Below, in pieces: positions 34,897-42,753 of a stretch of 64,000 nt of DNA (position 1 is the first letter of the stretch; every line of letters begins with the position of its first letter). The stretch spans positions 1 through 64,000 of the forward strand of contig JANPBT010000069.1 of the NCBI GenBank assembly GCA_031430575.1, in the 5' to 3' direction. Below the pieces are notes generated by a model. It made no database searches. It saw only the letters and a program-made list of their open reading frames with translations, and was not told where the DNA came from. This DNA is from JANMDS01 sp031430575. Its GTDB lineage: Bacteria > Pseudomonadota > Gammaproteobacteria > Burkholderiales > Casimicrobiaceae. Position numbers and translations under genes: made by a program.

Positions 34897-35706
34897 CTAC
34901 TTGCTGAGTTTTATAACGCGCTTGAGTAAAGCATACGCTTCGGTTTTCGTATGCCAATACATGTGATTGTCCTCCCAGTAGGAAAAGGCCTCGTCCGCAC
35001 CGCCAACCGAAATAAAATCAGGGTTATTAGATTTGGGCCGCGTGTGCTTCGATTTCAATAATTCAGCAGCAACTGCAGGACTAATCCGGATCGCCTTAAC
35101 TAACTCCAACTCCGCTTTTTCCGAACGATGTAACTCTAGCAGCGCTACGACTTTAGCATAGGCTAAATTCGGATCTACGTCATCTCTGTATCGTTCGCAT
35201 AGCCCTAGGGCGGCCTCCCAAGCCCCAAGGTGTAGAAAACAATTGACAAGTACGGAGCGAGCGCCCAAATTATCGTTTGGACAAACGCTAACTAGGCGGG
35301 CAAAAATTTCTGTCGCCTCGTGCACGTTTCCTTGTTTCTTGAGCACACACGCAAGACCGTGGAGTGCGCGCAGAAACGGACGATTGCAAAAATGTCCCCA
35401 CTGTATTCGGTTTGTAATCCAACAGAATTCTTTCGGGACTGCACTTAAACTAATTCGAACAGCTTCGCGGGAGCAAAGATAGGACTCAAAGTGTTTCCCC
35501 TCGTTCTCAAGCAACATCGATAAATGGTGGATCGCATCGATGTGATCGGGACAGACCAAGAGTAATCCGCGAATTTTTACAGTAGCATTCGCGAAGTCTC
35601 CTGATTGAAAATCATCAACTATTGAGTCAAACCGCTCGTCCCCTCCCGCTGGGTACTCGCTCACAAAAGTCCAATTTCGTGGTTGGGTTTCAACTAGTCT
35701 GTGCAT
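34897..35706 (-). CDS. TPR-repeat hypothetical protein
   Basis: A 269-residue soluble protein with helical TPR-like units between about residues 28 and 210 (e.g. 'ANATVKIRGLLLVCPDHIDAIHHLSMLLENEGKHFESY', 'ALHGLACVLKKQGNVHEATEIFARLVSVCPND'). No signal peptide. The C-terminal 50 residues are Trp/Tyr-rich. No family with a known job is recognised; a protein-interaction scaffold role is likely. No clear ribosome-binding site is seen before the ATG. It follows rimO on the same strand by about 35 bases, so co-transcription is possible. Confidence 0.7.
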   Translation of the reverse strand: MHRLVETQPRNWTFVSEYPAGGDERFDSIVDDFQSGDFANATVKIRGLLLVCPDHIDAIHHLSMLLENEGKHFESYLCSREAVRISLSAVPKEFCWITNRIQWGHFCNRPFLRALHGLACVLKKQGNVHEATEIFARLVSVCPNDNLGARSVLVNCFLHLGAWEAALGLCERYRDDVDPNLAYAKVVALLELHRSEKAELELVKAIRISPAVAAELLKSKHTRPKSNNPDFISVGGADEAFSYWEDNHMYWHTKTEAYALLKRVIKLSK

Positions 35707-35740
35707 TTAATTTCGTCTCTCGATTAATATTGACTTCTAG

Positions 35741-37093
35741 CTAAACCACCACCCCCACCAAATCATGCTCAGTAGCCCCCACAATCTCACACCGAACAAT
35801 CTGCCCCACCTTTAACTTCCCACCTTTTTGCACGTGCACGAGCCCATCAATCTCGGGCGCGTCGGCGTAGCAGCGTCCGACGGCAACGTTTTCCACCACG
35901 TCGTCGATGATCACATCCAACGTTTGCCCAATCCGCGCTTGCAGTTTCGCTTGCGAAATCTCCGCTTGCACTACCATAAAGCGTTTGCGGCGATCTTCTT
36001 TAACGTCTTCGGCGATCGGGTCGGGCAGATCGTTGGCTTTTGCGCCATCTACCGGCGAGTAGGCAAAGCAACCGACGCGATCTAATTTGGCTTCGCGCAA
36101 AAAATCGAGCAACGATTCAAACTCGGCTTCGGTCTCGCCGGGGAAGCCGACGATGAAGGTGGAGCGGATGACGATGTTGGGGCATTGCGCGCGCCAGGCG
36201 GCGATGCGCTCTAAGTTTTTTTCGCTCGACGCGGGGCGCTTCATGAGTTTCAAAATGCGCGGGCTCGCGTGTTGGAAGGGCACGTCTAAATAAGGCAAGA
36301 TTTTTCCTGCTGCCATAAGTGGGATGGCTTCATCCACGCTTGGGTACGGATACACATAATGCAGGCGCACCCAAACTCCGAGCGTGCTCAACGCTTCGGC
36401 TAATTCGAGCATGCGGGTTTTGAGTGGCTTGCCGTCCCAAAAGCCCGTGCGGTATTTCACGTCTACGCCGTAAGCGCTCGTATCTTGCGAAATCACGAGC
36501 AATTCTTTGACGCCCGATTTCACCAAGCTTTGCGCCTCGCGCATCACTTCGCCGACATCGCGGCTCACCAAATCGCCACGCATTTCGGGGATGATGCAAA
36601 ACGTGCAGCGATGATTGCAGCCTTCGCTGATTTTTAAATATGCATAGTGTGCGGGCGTGAGCTTTACGCCATGCGCGGGCACGAGATCGGTGAACGGATC
36701 GTGTGGCTTGGGCAAGTTAACGTGGACGACATCCATTACTTCGTTCGCGGCGTGTGGCCCCGTGATGGCGAGCACGCTCGGGTGCCGCGTGCGGATAAAT
36801 TCGCCGCCTTCTTTCGCGCCCAAACAGCCCGTCACGATTACTTTGCCGTTTTCCGCCAGCGCTTCGCCAATGGCGTCGAGCGATTCGTTCACCGCGTCAT
36901 CGATAAAGCCGCAGGTGTTCACAATCACCAAATCGGCTTTCGCGTAATCGCCCACCGTTTCGTAGCCCTCGGCGCGCAGCCGCGTTAAGATTTGCTCGCT
37001 GTCGACGAGCGCTTTCGGGCAACCAAGGGAGACAAAGCCGACCTTGGGGACTTTCGGTTTTTTACTGATTTTGACGGGGGAGGTCGTGGCCAT
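35741..37093 (-). CDS. rimO: Ribosomal protein S12 methylthiotransferase
   Basis: A 450-residue radical-SAM methylthiotransferase. It has the N-terminal UPF0004 domain ('VGFVSLGCPKALVDSEQ', Cys ligands also at 'VNTCGF' and 'VTGCLG'), radical-SAM motif 'CNHRCTFCIIP' (residues about 153-163), then 'STFIVGFPGETEAEF' and a C-terminal TRAM domain. It adds a methylthio group to the conserved Asp of ribosomal protein S12, using two [4Fe-4S] clusters. It is full length. Upstream, a repeat pair separates it from the phaR terminator. Confidence 0.96.
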   Translation of the reverse strand: MATTSPVKISKKPKVPKVGFVSLGCPKALVDSEQILTRLRAEGYETVGDYAKADLVIVNTCGFIDDAVNESLDAIGEALAENGKVIVTGCLGAKEGGEFIRTRHPSVLAITGPHAANEVMDVVHVNLPKPHDPFTDLVPAHGVKLTPAHYAYLKISEGCNHRCTFCIIPEMRGDLVSRDVGEVMREAQSLVKSGVKELLVISQDTSAYGVDVKYRTGFWDGKPLKTRMLELAEALSTLGVWVRLHYVYPYPSVDEAIPLMAAGKILPYLDVPFQHASPRILKLMKRPASSEKNLERIAAWRAQCPNIVIRSTFIVGFPGETEAEFESLLDFLREAKLDRVGCFAYSPVDGAKANDLPDPIAEDVKEDRRKRFMVVQAEISQAKLQARIGQTLDVIIDDVVENVAVGRCYADAPEIDGLVHVQKGGKLKVGQIVRCEIVGATEHDLVGVVV

Positions 37094-37146
37094 GATGCTT
37101 TACTTCGCGTTGAAGCTCGCATTTTCTCATTGTTGGCAGCGCGAAA

Positions 37147-37200
37147 ATACCTGCGGCGCAGTTTGTGTGCTCAAAAAGGCGAAATCAGCGCCGCAGGTAT
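37147..37200. repeat. Inverted repeat pair
   Basis: ATACCTGCGGCGCAG (37147-37161) with the variant CAGCGCCGCAGGTAT (37186-37200), between the rimO start and the phaR end. Confidence 0.88.
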
Positions 37201-37223
37201 TGCGGCGTGCGATGCCAAAAATA

Positions 37224-37252
37224 AAAAAATCACGGCGCGCCGTGATTTTTTA
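37224..37252 (-). terminator. Rho-independent terminator of phaR
   Basis: Perfect palindrome AAAAATCACGGCG/CGCCGTGATTTTT 25 bases beyond the phaR stop. A- and T-tracts on both sides make it bidirectional in form. Confidence 0.9.
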
Positions 37253-37276
37253 AGGGTGCAGAGGCGCTTTAGCCCG

Positions 37277-37837
37277 CTATTTCTTCGGCGGCTCCGCGCC
37301 GGGCCAGCCCGGGAAGGGGAACGCGGGGAACATGCCTTTGCTCTGCGCTTGCATCTGCTTTTGCATATCCATAAATACTTTTGAGCTCTGCTCGAAGTAG
37401 TTGCCCAGCATGCCTTGCATGGCCGGGGCTTGCATCTGCAGAAATTGGGTCCACATCTCATTGCTGCCCGGTTTACCCGGCGTGCCCATGATGGCGTTGG
37501 TCTGCTCACTCATGCGGCCTTGAATATCCATCATCGCGCGGACGTTTTGCTCCAGCAATTGCCCAACGGGGCCTTGCACGGCGCTGGCGTAAAAACCGAT
37601 CATCGTGCGCAGCATGTCGTTAGAGAACATCGGGGTGCCGGTGGAGTCTTCTTCTAAGATGATCTGCAGCAAGATGCTGCGAGTGAGGTCTTCGCTGGTT
37701 TTGGCGTCGGTGACTTTGAAGGCAACGCCATCAAGCACGAGCTGCTTGACTTCAGCAAGCGTAATGTAGCCGCTGGTCGCCGTATCGTAGAGACGGCGGT
37801 TAGGGTATTTTTTGATGGTGCGGGTTGCGTCAGCCAT
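37277..37837 (-). CDS. phaR: Polyhydroxyalkanoate synthesis repressor
   Basis: A 186-residue PhaR. The N-terminal DNA-binding domain reads 'RTIKKYPNRRLYDTATSGYITLAEVKQLV', followed by the PHB-accumulation domain and a Met/Gln-rich helical C-terminus ending in Pro/Trp. PhaR binds both DNA and PHB granules, releasing phasin repression when polymer appears. I set the start at 37837; longer upstream open frame translates promoter DNA. It is divergent from the phasin gene, with a shared regulatory region between them. Confidence 0.93.
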   Translation of the reverse strand: MADATRTIKKYPNRRLYDTATSGYITLAEVKQLVLDGVAFKVTDAKTSEDLTRSILLQIILEEDSTGTPMFSNDMLRTMIGFYASAVQGPVGQLLEQNVRAMMDIQGRMSEQTNAIMGTPGKPGSNEMWTQFLQMQAPAMQGMLGNYFEQSSKVFMDMQKQMQAQSKGMFPAFPFPGWPGAEPPKK

Positions 37838-37857
37838 AGCCCTAACCCCTTTATGAA

Positions 37858-38054
37858 TTGTGCAATGCCGCATTATCGCATGGCGATTGCGTCGTTTTGG
37901 CGCTGAAAACGCCGAAAACCTGCTGCCAAAAACGCATTGCTGTAGGGAAAAACGCTCAAAATCCCCTAAAACCACAATTTTTGCTGCACTGCACAAAAAA
38001 CGCTTGACACCGCGTCTAAACCTCGGTAAAGTTCGTTTTGTGCGGTGCAACATA
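37858..38054. promoter_or_regulatory. phaR-phaP intergenic control region: sigma70 promoter and TGC-rich candidate PhaR sites
   Basis: A near-ideal plus-strand promoter, TTGACA (38004-38009), 17-base spacer, TAAAGT (38027-38032), drives phaP. It is flanked by TGC-rich dyads: TTGCTGCACTGCACAA (37981-37996) just upstream, TTTTGTGCGGTGCAACAT (38037-38054) overlapping the start region, and TTGTGCAATGCCGCA (37858-37872) near phaR. PhaR proteins are known to bind TGC-rich motifs, so these are the likely operators (inference). Confidence 0.7.
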
Positions 38055-38103
38055 CCGCGAAAAATTGCAAACTCCCCGTAATCACTACCCAAAGGATGTC
38101 ACC

Positions 38104-38661
38104 ATGTTTAACGTAATCTCTGAGCAATTTGCTGCACTGCAAAAATCTAACCTTGAGCAATTTACCAAGGCAACCGAGCTGGCATTTTTCCAAGCTGAGC
38201 GCGCAATGGCGTTCAACGTTGGCGTGGCTAAGCAAGTCGCTGGCGAATCGCTCTCAAATGCAAAGTCGTTCTCAAGCGTAAAAGACGTGCAAGGCGTTGC
38301 TGCTTTGTTCCAAGGCGCTGAAGGCAAAGCGGAGCAACTCGCTACGTTTGGCAAAGCGGCTTACGACCACGCAACCCGCGTGCAAGCTGAATCAGCAAAA
38401 TTCAGCGAAGCCGCAGCTGCTGAAATCAACGCTTCTTTCGTTAAATTCATCGACAACGTCGCTAAAGCATCGCCAGTTGGCGGCGAAGCATTCTCCGCGC
38501 AATTCAAGCAAGTTGTTGCTGCTCAGCAAGCCGCTGCCGCGCAAGCAACGCAAGCGTTCAAGCAAGCAACTTCTGCTGCTGAATCACAGTGGAAGCAAGC
38601 CACTTCAGTAGCCCAAAACGCGGTTGTTGCAACCGTTGCTAAAGGCAAAGCGCGTAAGTAA
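38104..38661 (+). CDS. phaP: Phasin (PHB granule-associated protein)
   Basis: A 185-residue phasin: 'NVISEQFAALQKSNLEQFTKATELAFFQAERAMAFNV' opens the conserved domain. The body is an Ala/Gln/Lys-rich amphipathic helix with a C-terminal 'VATVAKGKARK' tail. It coats PHB granules and controls their number. Codons look highly biased, suggesting strong expression. The start at 38104 has an AGGATG site. Divergent phaR and the operator-like dyads indicate PhaR repression. The 3' UTR carries a hairpin with an exposed CCTCCTCCTCC loop before the terminator. Confidence 0.93.
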   Translation: MFNVISEQFAALQKSNLEQFTKATELAFFQAERAMAFNVGVAKQVAGESLSNAKSFSSVKDVQGVAALFQGAEGKAEQLATFGKAAYDHATRVQAESAKFSEAAAAEINASFVKFIDNVAKASPVGGEAFSAQFKQVVAAQQAAAAQATQAFKQATSAAESQWKQATSVAQNAVVATVAKGKARK

Positions 38662-38717
38662 TTTGTCATCGTCTTGTCACACGCGTAGTCGATACTGCGT
38701 GTGTTGAAGCATCACTG

Positions 38718-38765
38718 TTGTCTCCTTCTGCGCTAGTTTTCCTCCTCCTCCTTGGATGCGCAGAT
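38718..38765 (+). ncRNA. Conserved 3'-UTR hairpin with CCUCCUCCUCC loop
   Basis: TCTGCGC (38727-38733) pairs with GCGCAGA (38758-38764) around a 24-base loop that contains CCTCCTCCTCC (38741-38751). It is preceded by TTGTCTCC. The same layout with a changed but still paired stem recurs at 43855-43898. The loop is complementary to Shine-Dalgarno sequences. Confidence 0.65.
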
Positions 38766-38768
38766 TTT

Positions 38769-38804
38769 ATCCCTCCCCAGCAATAGCTTTGGAGGGATTT
38801 TCTT
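38769..38804 (+). terminator. Rho-independent terminator of phaP
   Basis: ATCCCTCC / GGAGGGAT stem (38769-38776 with 38791-38798) followed by a T-rich run. Confidence 0.88.
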
Positions 38805-38817
38805 TTGGGGTCGCCAA

Positions 38818-38869
38818 ATACCTGCGGCGCAGATTTAACCCATTTTGGCCTCAATCTGCGCCGCAGGTA
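38818..38869. repeat. Inverted repeat pair
   Basis: ATACCTGCGGCGCAG (38818-38832) and CTGCGCCGCAGGTA (38856-38869), between the convergent phaP and TctC genes. Confidence 0.92.
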
Positions 38870-38910
38870 AGGTCGTTAAATCAAAGACGATGCGAGGAAG
38901 CGAAGCAAAT

Positions 38911-39903
38911 TTACTCGGCTTTGATTTTGGCGGCGGTGGCGATTTTGAGAAAGCGTTCGCCTTCCGCTTTGGTCAATTGCGCGAGCGCGGCTGGCGTGCC
39001 CGCTGAGAGGCGCATGCCAGCGTCCATGAGCTTGGTGCGTACGCTCGGCGTGGCGATGGCGTTGGCGATTGCGGCGTTGAGCCGCTGCGTGATGTTGGCA
39101 TCTAGTTTGGCAGGCCCGTAAAGGCCAAACCACGTGGCGATATTGACGTTAGCGAGCGCTTTTGATTCGTTGAGCGTCGGCACATTTGGCAACGCGGGCG
39201 AGCGCATATTTTCTGAGACGCCATAGGCTTTCATCTTGCCTGCGTTGATGTGTGGCAACGCAGATGAAAGCACGAAAATCGCCGTTTGCACTTGCCCCCC
39301 GAGCAGATCTGCGATCATCGGACCCGCGCCTTTGTAGGGCACATGCACGAGCTGAATCTGCGCTTCAAGCGCGATCAATTCGCCAACAAAATGCAAGCCC
39401 GTGCCAACACCAGAAGTTGCGTAGCTCAGCCCGTTGGGCTTGGCTTTTGCGTAGGCGATGAGCTCGTCGGTGGAGTTTGGCGCGAAATCTTTATGGCCCA
39501 CCAGCACCATTGGCAGCGACGCGATATGCGAAATCGCGGTGAAATCTTTGGCGGTATCGTAGGCGATCGCGTCGTTGATCGATTTCACAATTGCCATCTC
39601 GTTGTTAGAGCCTAAAAAGAGGGTGTAGCCATCGGGCGCTGCCCGGGTGAGCTTTTGCGCTGCGATTGAGCCACTGGCCCCGGCAACATTTTCAACGACG
39701 ATGGAAGTATTCAGCGCTTTGCCAAGCTGCTCGCTGATGGTGCGGGCAACGAGATCTACGCTGCCACCGGCAGGGTAGCCCACGAGCAAGGTAATCGGCT
39801 TGCTGGGGTAGTTTTGGGCGATGGGCGCGGAGGCGGCCAAAAGCGCAGCGCTCGCGCTAAGCGCAAGCAAAATTGATTGAAAGTGGCGTCGTTTCGTTGT
39901 CAT
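38911..39903 (-). CDS. Bug/TctC-family periplasmic binding protein
   Basis: A 330-residue binding protein. It starts at 39903 with a signal peptide ('RRHFQSILLALSASAALLAASAPIAQ'), then 'YPSKPITLLVGYPAGGSVDLVARTI', 'SIVVENVAGASGSIAAQKLTRAAPDGYTLFL' and 'IQLVHVPYKGAGPMIADLLGGQVQ'. It is the second member of this family in the window and only distantly similar to the first. Ligand unknown. An upstream in-frame ATG (39933) is less likely. The next gene on the strand is a LysR regulator, which may control it. Confidence 0.9.
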   Translation of the reverse strand: MTTKRRHFQSILLALSASAALLAASAPIAQNYPSKPITLLVGYPAGGSVDLVARTISEQLGKALNTSIVVENVAGASGSIAAQKLTRAAPDGYTLFLGSNNEMAIVKSINDAIAYDTAKDFTAISHIASLPMVLVGHKDFAPNSTDELIAYAKAKPNGLSYATSGVGTGLHFVGELIALEAQIQLVHVPYKGAGPMIADLLGGQVQTAIFVLSSALPHINAGKMKAYGVSENMRSPALPNVPTLNESKALANVNIATWFGLYGPAKLDANITQRLNAAIANAIATPSVRTKLMDAGMRLSAGTPAALAQLTKAEGERFLKIATAAKIKAE

Positions 39904-39950
39904 GGGCAACCCCTTGCGTTTTGCGTATGGCACGCAGTGTAGGCAGGAAT

Positions 39951-39965
39951 CTGCGCCGCAGGGTA
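39951..39965. repeat. Single near-exact repeat copy
   Basis: CTGCGCCGCAGGGTA (one extra G) in the gap upstream of the TctC gene. Confidence 0.8.
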
Positions 39966-40033
39966 GCGATGACGTGCTCTTTGCTTCAGCGGTCTGTGCC
40001 GCTTCGGCACAAGGCCATTTTAAGATTTATTTT

Positions 40034-40924
40034 TTAAATGATCGTCGCTTCAAATAGGGCGTTGGCCAATGCATTGCGGTTGGGTGCGCGCGAGCGATAA
40101 ATACGCACGACGATTTGAATGGGCGCAATCTTGGCTGCAATTGCGAGCGCACCGCTTTCGATTTCTCGCCGCACTAAGATTTCTGGCAGCCAAGCTACGC
40201 CCAGCCCGAGGCGCGCGCACTCGTGCAAGGTTTCGGCGAAATCGGCTTCGACGACCGTCTGGGCTTTCAGCTTGAGCTGATCAATGCGCAGGTGTGATTC
40301 AACGATTCGCCCTAGGATCAGTGATTGATTAAAAGCCAATAACGCAAAGCGCTTACTGGGTGTGATTGCGTGCAGCGGGCGGCCTTTGCGATCAGCAGCG
40401 CAAACGGGCAGCAAGCGCTCATGGCCCACGGTGCGATGCTCAAAAAGCGCGGGGTCGAGCGTGATCGGGAAATCGGGATGGGCGTAAGTCAGTAAAAGAT
40501 CGGCATCGCCTGCTTCCAGCAGTTGCGCGGCATCGTGCACCGAGCCTGTTTTGATGTGTACGCTATGCTTTCCCAGTAAGCCGGCATGCGCGGCAAGCAG
40601 CGCGGGCAGTTGCGTGCGCCCGAGGGTGCGCCCAGTCGCGATGCGCACGCTCGTGCGGCTCAGGGTCGTTTTCTCGCGAAAGCGCCCGCGAAGCTCGCTT
40701 AAAGATGCACCAACATCTTGGGCAACGCCGAGCAATTGCTCGCCTTCTGCTGTGAGCTTGAGCGGGTAAGTGCTGCGGTCGATGAGGGCGGTGCCCGCCC
40801 AATCTTCGAGCGCTTTGATGCGGCGACCAAATGCTGGGTGGGTGACATGCCGCTGCTGGGCAGCGCGCAGCAGCGTGCCGCATTGGGAGACGGCGAGTAA
40901 ATCCTCCAGCCAAATTAATTTCAT
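40034..40924 (-). CDS. LysR-type transcriptional regulator
   Basis: A 296-residue LysR protein. The winged HTH at residues about 1-60 reads 'KLIWLEDLLAVSQCGTLLRAAQQRHVTHPAFGRRIKALEDWAG'; the effector-binding domain follows from about residue 90. It belongs to the subgroup with an unusual 'HPAFGRRI' recognition helix. Its target is unknown; adjacent candidates are the TctC gene downstream and the other LysR gene upstream. Confidence 0.9.
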   Translation of the reverse strand: MKLIWLEDLLAVSQCGTLLRAAQQRHVTHPAFGRRIKALEDWAGTALIDRSTYPLKLTAEGEQLLGVAQDVGASLSELRGRFREKTTLSRTSVRIATGRTLGRTQLPALLAAHAGLLGKHSVHIKTGSVHDAAQLLEAGDADLLLTYAHPDFPITLDPALFEHRTVGHERLLPVCAADRKGRPLHAITPSKRFALLAFNQSLILGRIVESHLRIDQLKLKAQTVVEADFAETLHECARLGLGVAWLPEILVRREIESGALAIAAKIAPIQIVVRIYRSRAPNRNALANALFEATII

Positions 40925-40963
40925 ACGTGCAAGCCTCTCGTTTGGGTCTCAATGTGGCCAAAT

Positions 40964-40977
40964 CTGCGCCGCAGGTA
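40964..40977. repeat. Single dispersed repeat copy
   Basis: CTGCGCCGCAGGTA between the two LysR genes, eight bases from the stop of the upstream one. Confidence 0.9.
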
Positions 40978-40984
40978 GATCAAA

Positions 40985-42049
40985 TTATTTGGCGTTTTTA
41001 CGCGATTTCGCGATGCGCACCCGGTTTTTAACTTCTGGCGCGACAGCGACGATAGCATCGACGTTACGGGTAAATTCTTTCTTGCGCTCTTCATCAAATA
41101 GCGTTGGCGCGATTTCGAGAATAATTTTGCGTAGCCAAAGTTGCGCGGCGCTGTTGTTGTGATGTCGATGCCAGAGCATATCGACGTGCACTTGCGGCAC
41201 TTCAAAGGGAAGCTGCACGGCAGTGAGCGCGTCGCCCATGCCGGTGGAGCTTAAGAAATGCTGCGGCAATACCGTGAGTAAGTCAGACTCGGCAACGACG
41301 CGACCGGCGGTAAAAAATTGATTGACCGTAAGCGTAATATGGCGCTTGCGATGGATCGCCGCCAGCGCTTCGTCTACGAAACCAAACGGCCGCCCAGAAA
41401 AACTCACCAGCAAATGATGCGCTTCGCAGTAGGCATCGAGGGTGAATGCTTTGGCTTTGACTTGCGCCAAAAGCGGATGGCCTTTGCGCATGACGCAAAC
41501 GTAATCGCCGTCGTAGAGCCGGGCATAGTGAAACGTATCGGGGGAATCAGTTTGCATGCCTTGCAGCCCGATGGCGGCCACCGCAGCAGGAAAGTAGCCA
41601 ATGGCCACATCCATGGTGCCGCCTTCTAGTAATGCGCGTGGATCGCGCGTGGTCAAAGGGAGCACGCGTAGTGTGATGTTGCCCGACATGGCCTCAATTT
41701 GCCGCACCAAGGGCGGCACGATCATCGCCGCAGTGGCATCGGCCATTGCGAGCACAAAATTATGCTTTCCTACGCGCGGATCAAACGACTGCGGCTCGAC
41801 TGATTGCCGCAGCGATTCCAGCGCTTCGCGCACCGTCGGCCAGAGCGCGAGTGCCCGCGCCGTAGGCTCGACGCCGTAGCCAGCGCGGGAGACGAGCTCA
41901 TCGCCCATGGCTTCGCGCAAGCGGCGTAAGGCATTGCTCACCGCGGGCTGGGTCATCGCCAAATTGCTTGCCGCGCGGGTCAAATTGCGCTCGGCCATCA
42001 CTTCATCAAAAACCCGTAACAAATTAAGATCGAGGGTACGAAATCGCAT
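40985..42049 (-). CDS. LysR-type transcriptional regulator with C-terminal extension
   Basis: A 354-residue LysR protein, about 50 residues longer than usual because of a charged tail ending 'RVRIAKSRKNAK'. The N-terminal HTH is 'DLNLLRVFDEVMAERNLTRAASNLAMTQPAVSNALRRLREAMGDELVSR', typical of the NodD/LeuO-like subgroup. It is divergent from the 42173 membrane-protein gene across a 120-base region with a promoter-like block, so that gene is a possible target. Confidence 0.9.
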   Translation of the reverse strand: MRFRTLDLNLLRVFDEVMAERNLTRAASNLAMTQPAVSNALRRLREAMGDELVSRAGYGVEPTARALALWPTVREALESLRQSVEPQSFDPRVGKHNFVLAMADATAAMIVPPLVRQIEAMSGNITLRVLPLTTRDPRALLEGGTMDVAIGYFPAAVAAIGLQGMQTDSPDTFHYARLYDGDYVCVMRKGHPLLAQVKAKAFTLDAYCEAHHLLVSFSGRPFGFVDEALAAIHRKRHITLTVNQFFTAGRVVAESDLLTVLPQHFLSSTGMGDALTAVQLPFEVPQVHVDMLWHRHHNNSAAQLWLRKIILEIAPTLFDEERKKEFTRNVDAIVAVAPEVKNRVRIAKSRKNAK

Positions 42050-42090
42050 GATCGTCCAATATATTCATAAAACAGATGTTTATGATTATA

Positions 42091-42131
42091 AATATAAAGT
42101 AGACGTATGGTTGAGATCCCCGTAAAGTGCG
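42091..42131 (+). promoter_or_regulatory. Promoter-like block shared with the 43.8-kb RNA gene
   Basis: 41 bases ending in CGTAAAGTGCG match 43812-43852 at 34 positions. TAAAGT (42123-42128) is the likely -10 hexamer; the aligned -35 is GTAGAC. It precedes the 42173 gene by about 45 bases. Confidence 0.6.
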
Positions 42132-42172
42132 TTCATTGCCAACAACGGCAACCGTAAACGAAAGGAAATACC

Positions 42173-42634
42173 ATGAGCACCTCTACTTCAAACTTCCCAG
42201 TCCATGCCGGCCTGGAGCGCGTCGGCGCTGGGGCATCGGTGATTTCAAACGCATTAGCAACCGTGTTTGCTCGAAAAAATGTAACTAAGCTGATCGTCGC
42301 CGTTGGCGTGATCACTGGAATCACTATCGCTGAGCGCATCGTGGATAGCGCAAATCCCGGTTTTGTAGCTGAGCTCGCCATTGTGAGCAGTGCGGCCGTG
42401 CTCGCATTCGGCGCGACGGTTGCGATTGTGTTGCCCGCGCTTCGGTTGATTCGCAGTGCTGCACATTCGCTATTGGAGCAATCCTCGCAAATCGTGAGTG
42501 ATCAAGCGTTTCTTGCATCAGCCATGGCAGATCGACGCATTATGAGCGAGCTCCACGCGGCGCAAGATCGCGCCGGTCACGCGCGTACGCCCGTGCCAAA
42601 TACTGCGCAGCGGGATCTACGTTATTTCTTCTAA
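42173..42634 (+). CDS. Small hypothetical membrane protein
   Basis: A 153-residue protein with two hydrophobic helices (about residues 36-56 'KNVTKLIVAVGVITGITIA' and 64-90 'FVAELAIVSSAAVLAFGATV') and a polar C-terminal half ending in D-L-R-Y-F-F. It has no family I recognise. An AAGGAA site precedes the ATG, and a clear terminator follows. The promoter block upstream resembles that of the candidate small RNA 1.7 kb away. It is probably a two-helix inner-membrane protein. Confidence 0.75.
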   Translation: MSTSTSNFPVHAGLERVGAGASVISNALATVFARKNVTKLIVAVGVITGITIAERIVDSANPGFVAELAIVSSAAVLAFGATVAIVLPALRLIRSAAHSLLEQSSQIVSDQAFLASAMADRRIMSELHAAQDRAGHARTPVPNTAQRDLRYFF

Positions 42635-42650
42635 GTCTCAAAACCGGTAG

Positions 42651-42691
42651 AAAAAAATGCCGCTTACGATTAATTCGTAAGCGGCATTTTT
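42651..42691 (+). terminator. Rho-independent terminator
   Basis: AATGCCGCTTACGA / TCGTAAGCGGCATT stem, five-base loop, flanked by A- and T-tracts; 20 bases after the 42173 gene stop. Confidence 0.92.
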
Positions 42692-42715
42692 ATTGGGACT
42701 GCGCTGAAATGGTTT

Positions 42716-42730
42716 ATACCTGCGGCGCAG
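42716..42730. repeat. Single dispersed repeat copy
   Basis: ATACCTGCGGCGCAG between a terminator and the stop of the minus-strand 42754 gene. Confidence 0.9.
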
Positions 42731-42753
42731 ATTCAGCCATTTTGTGATGTTTG

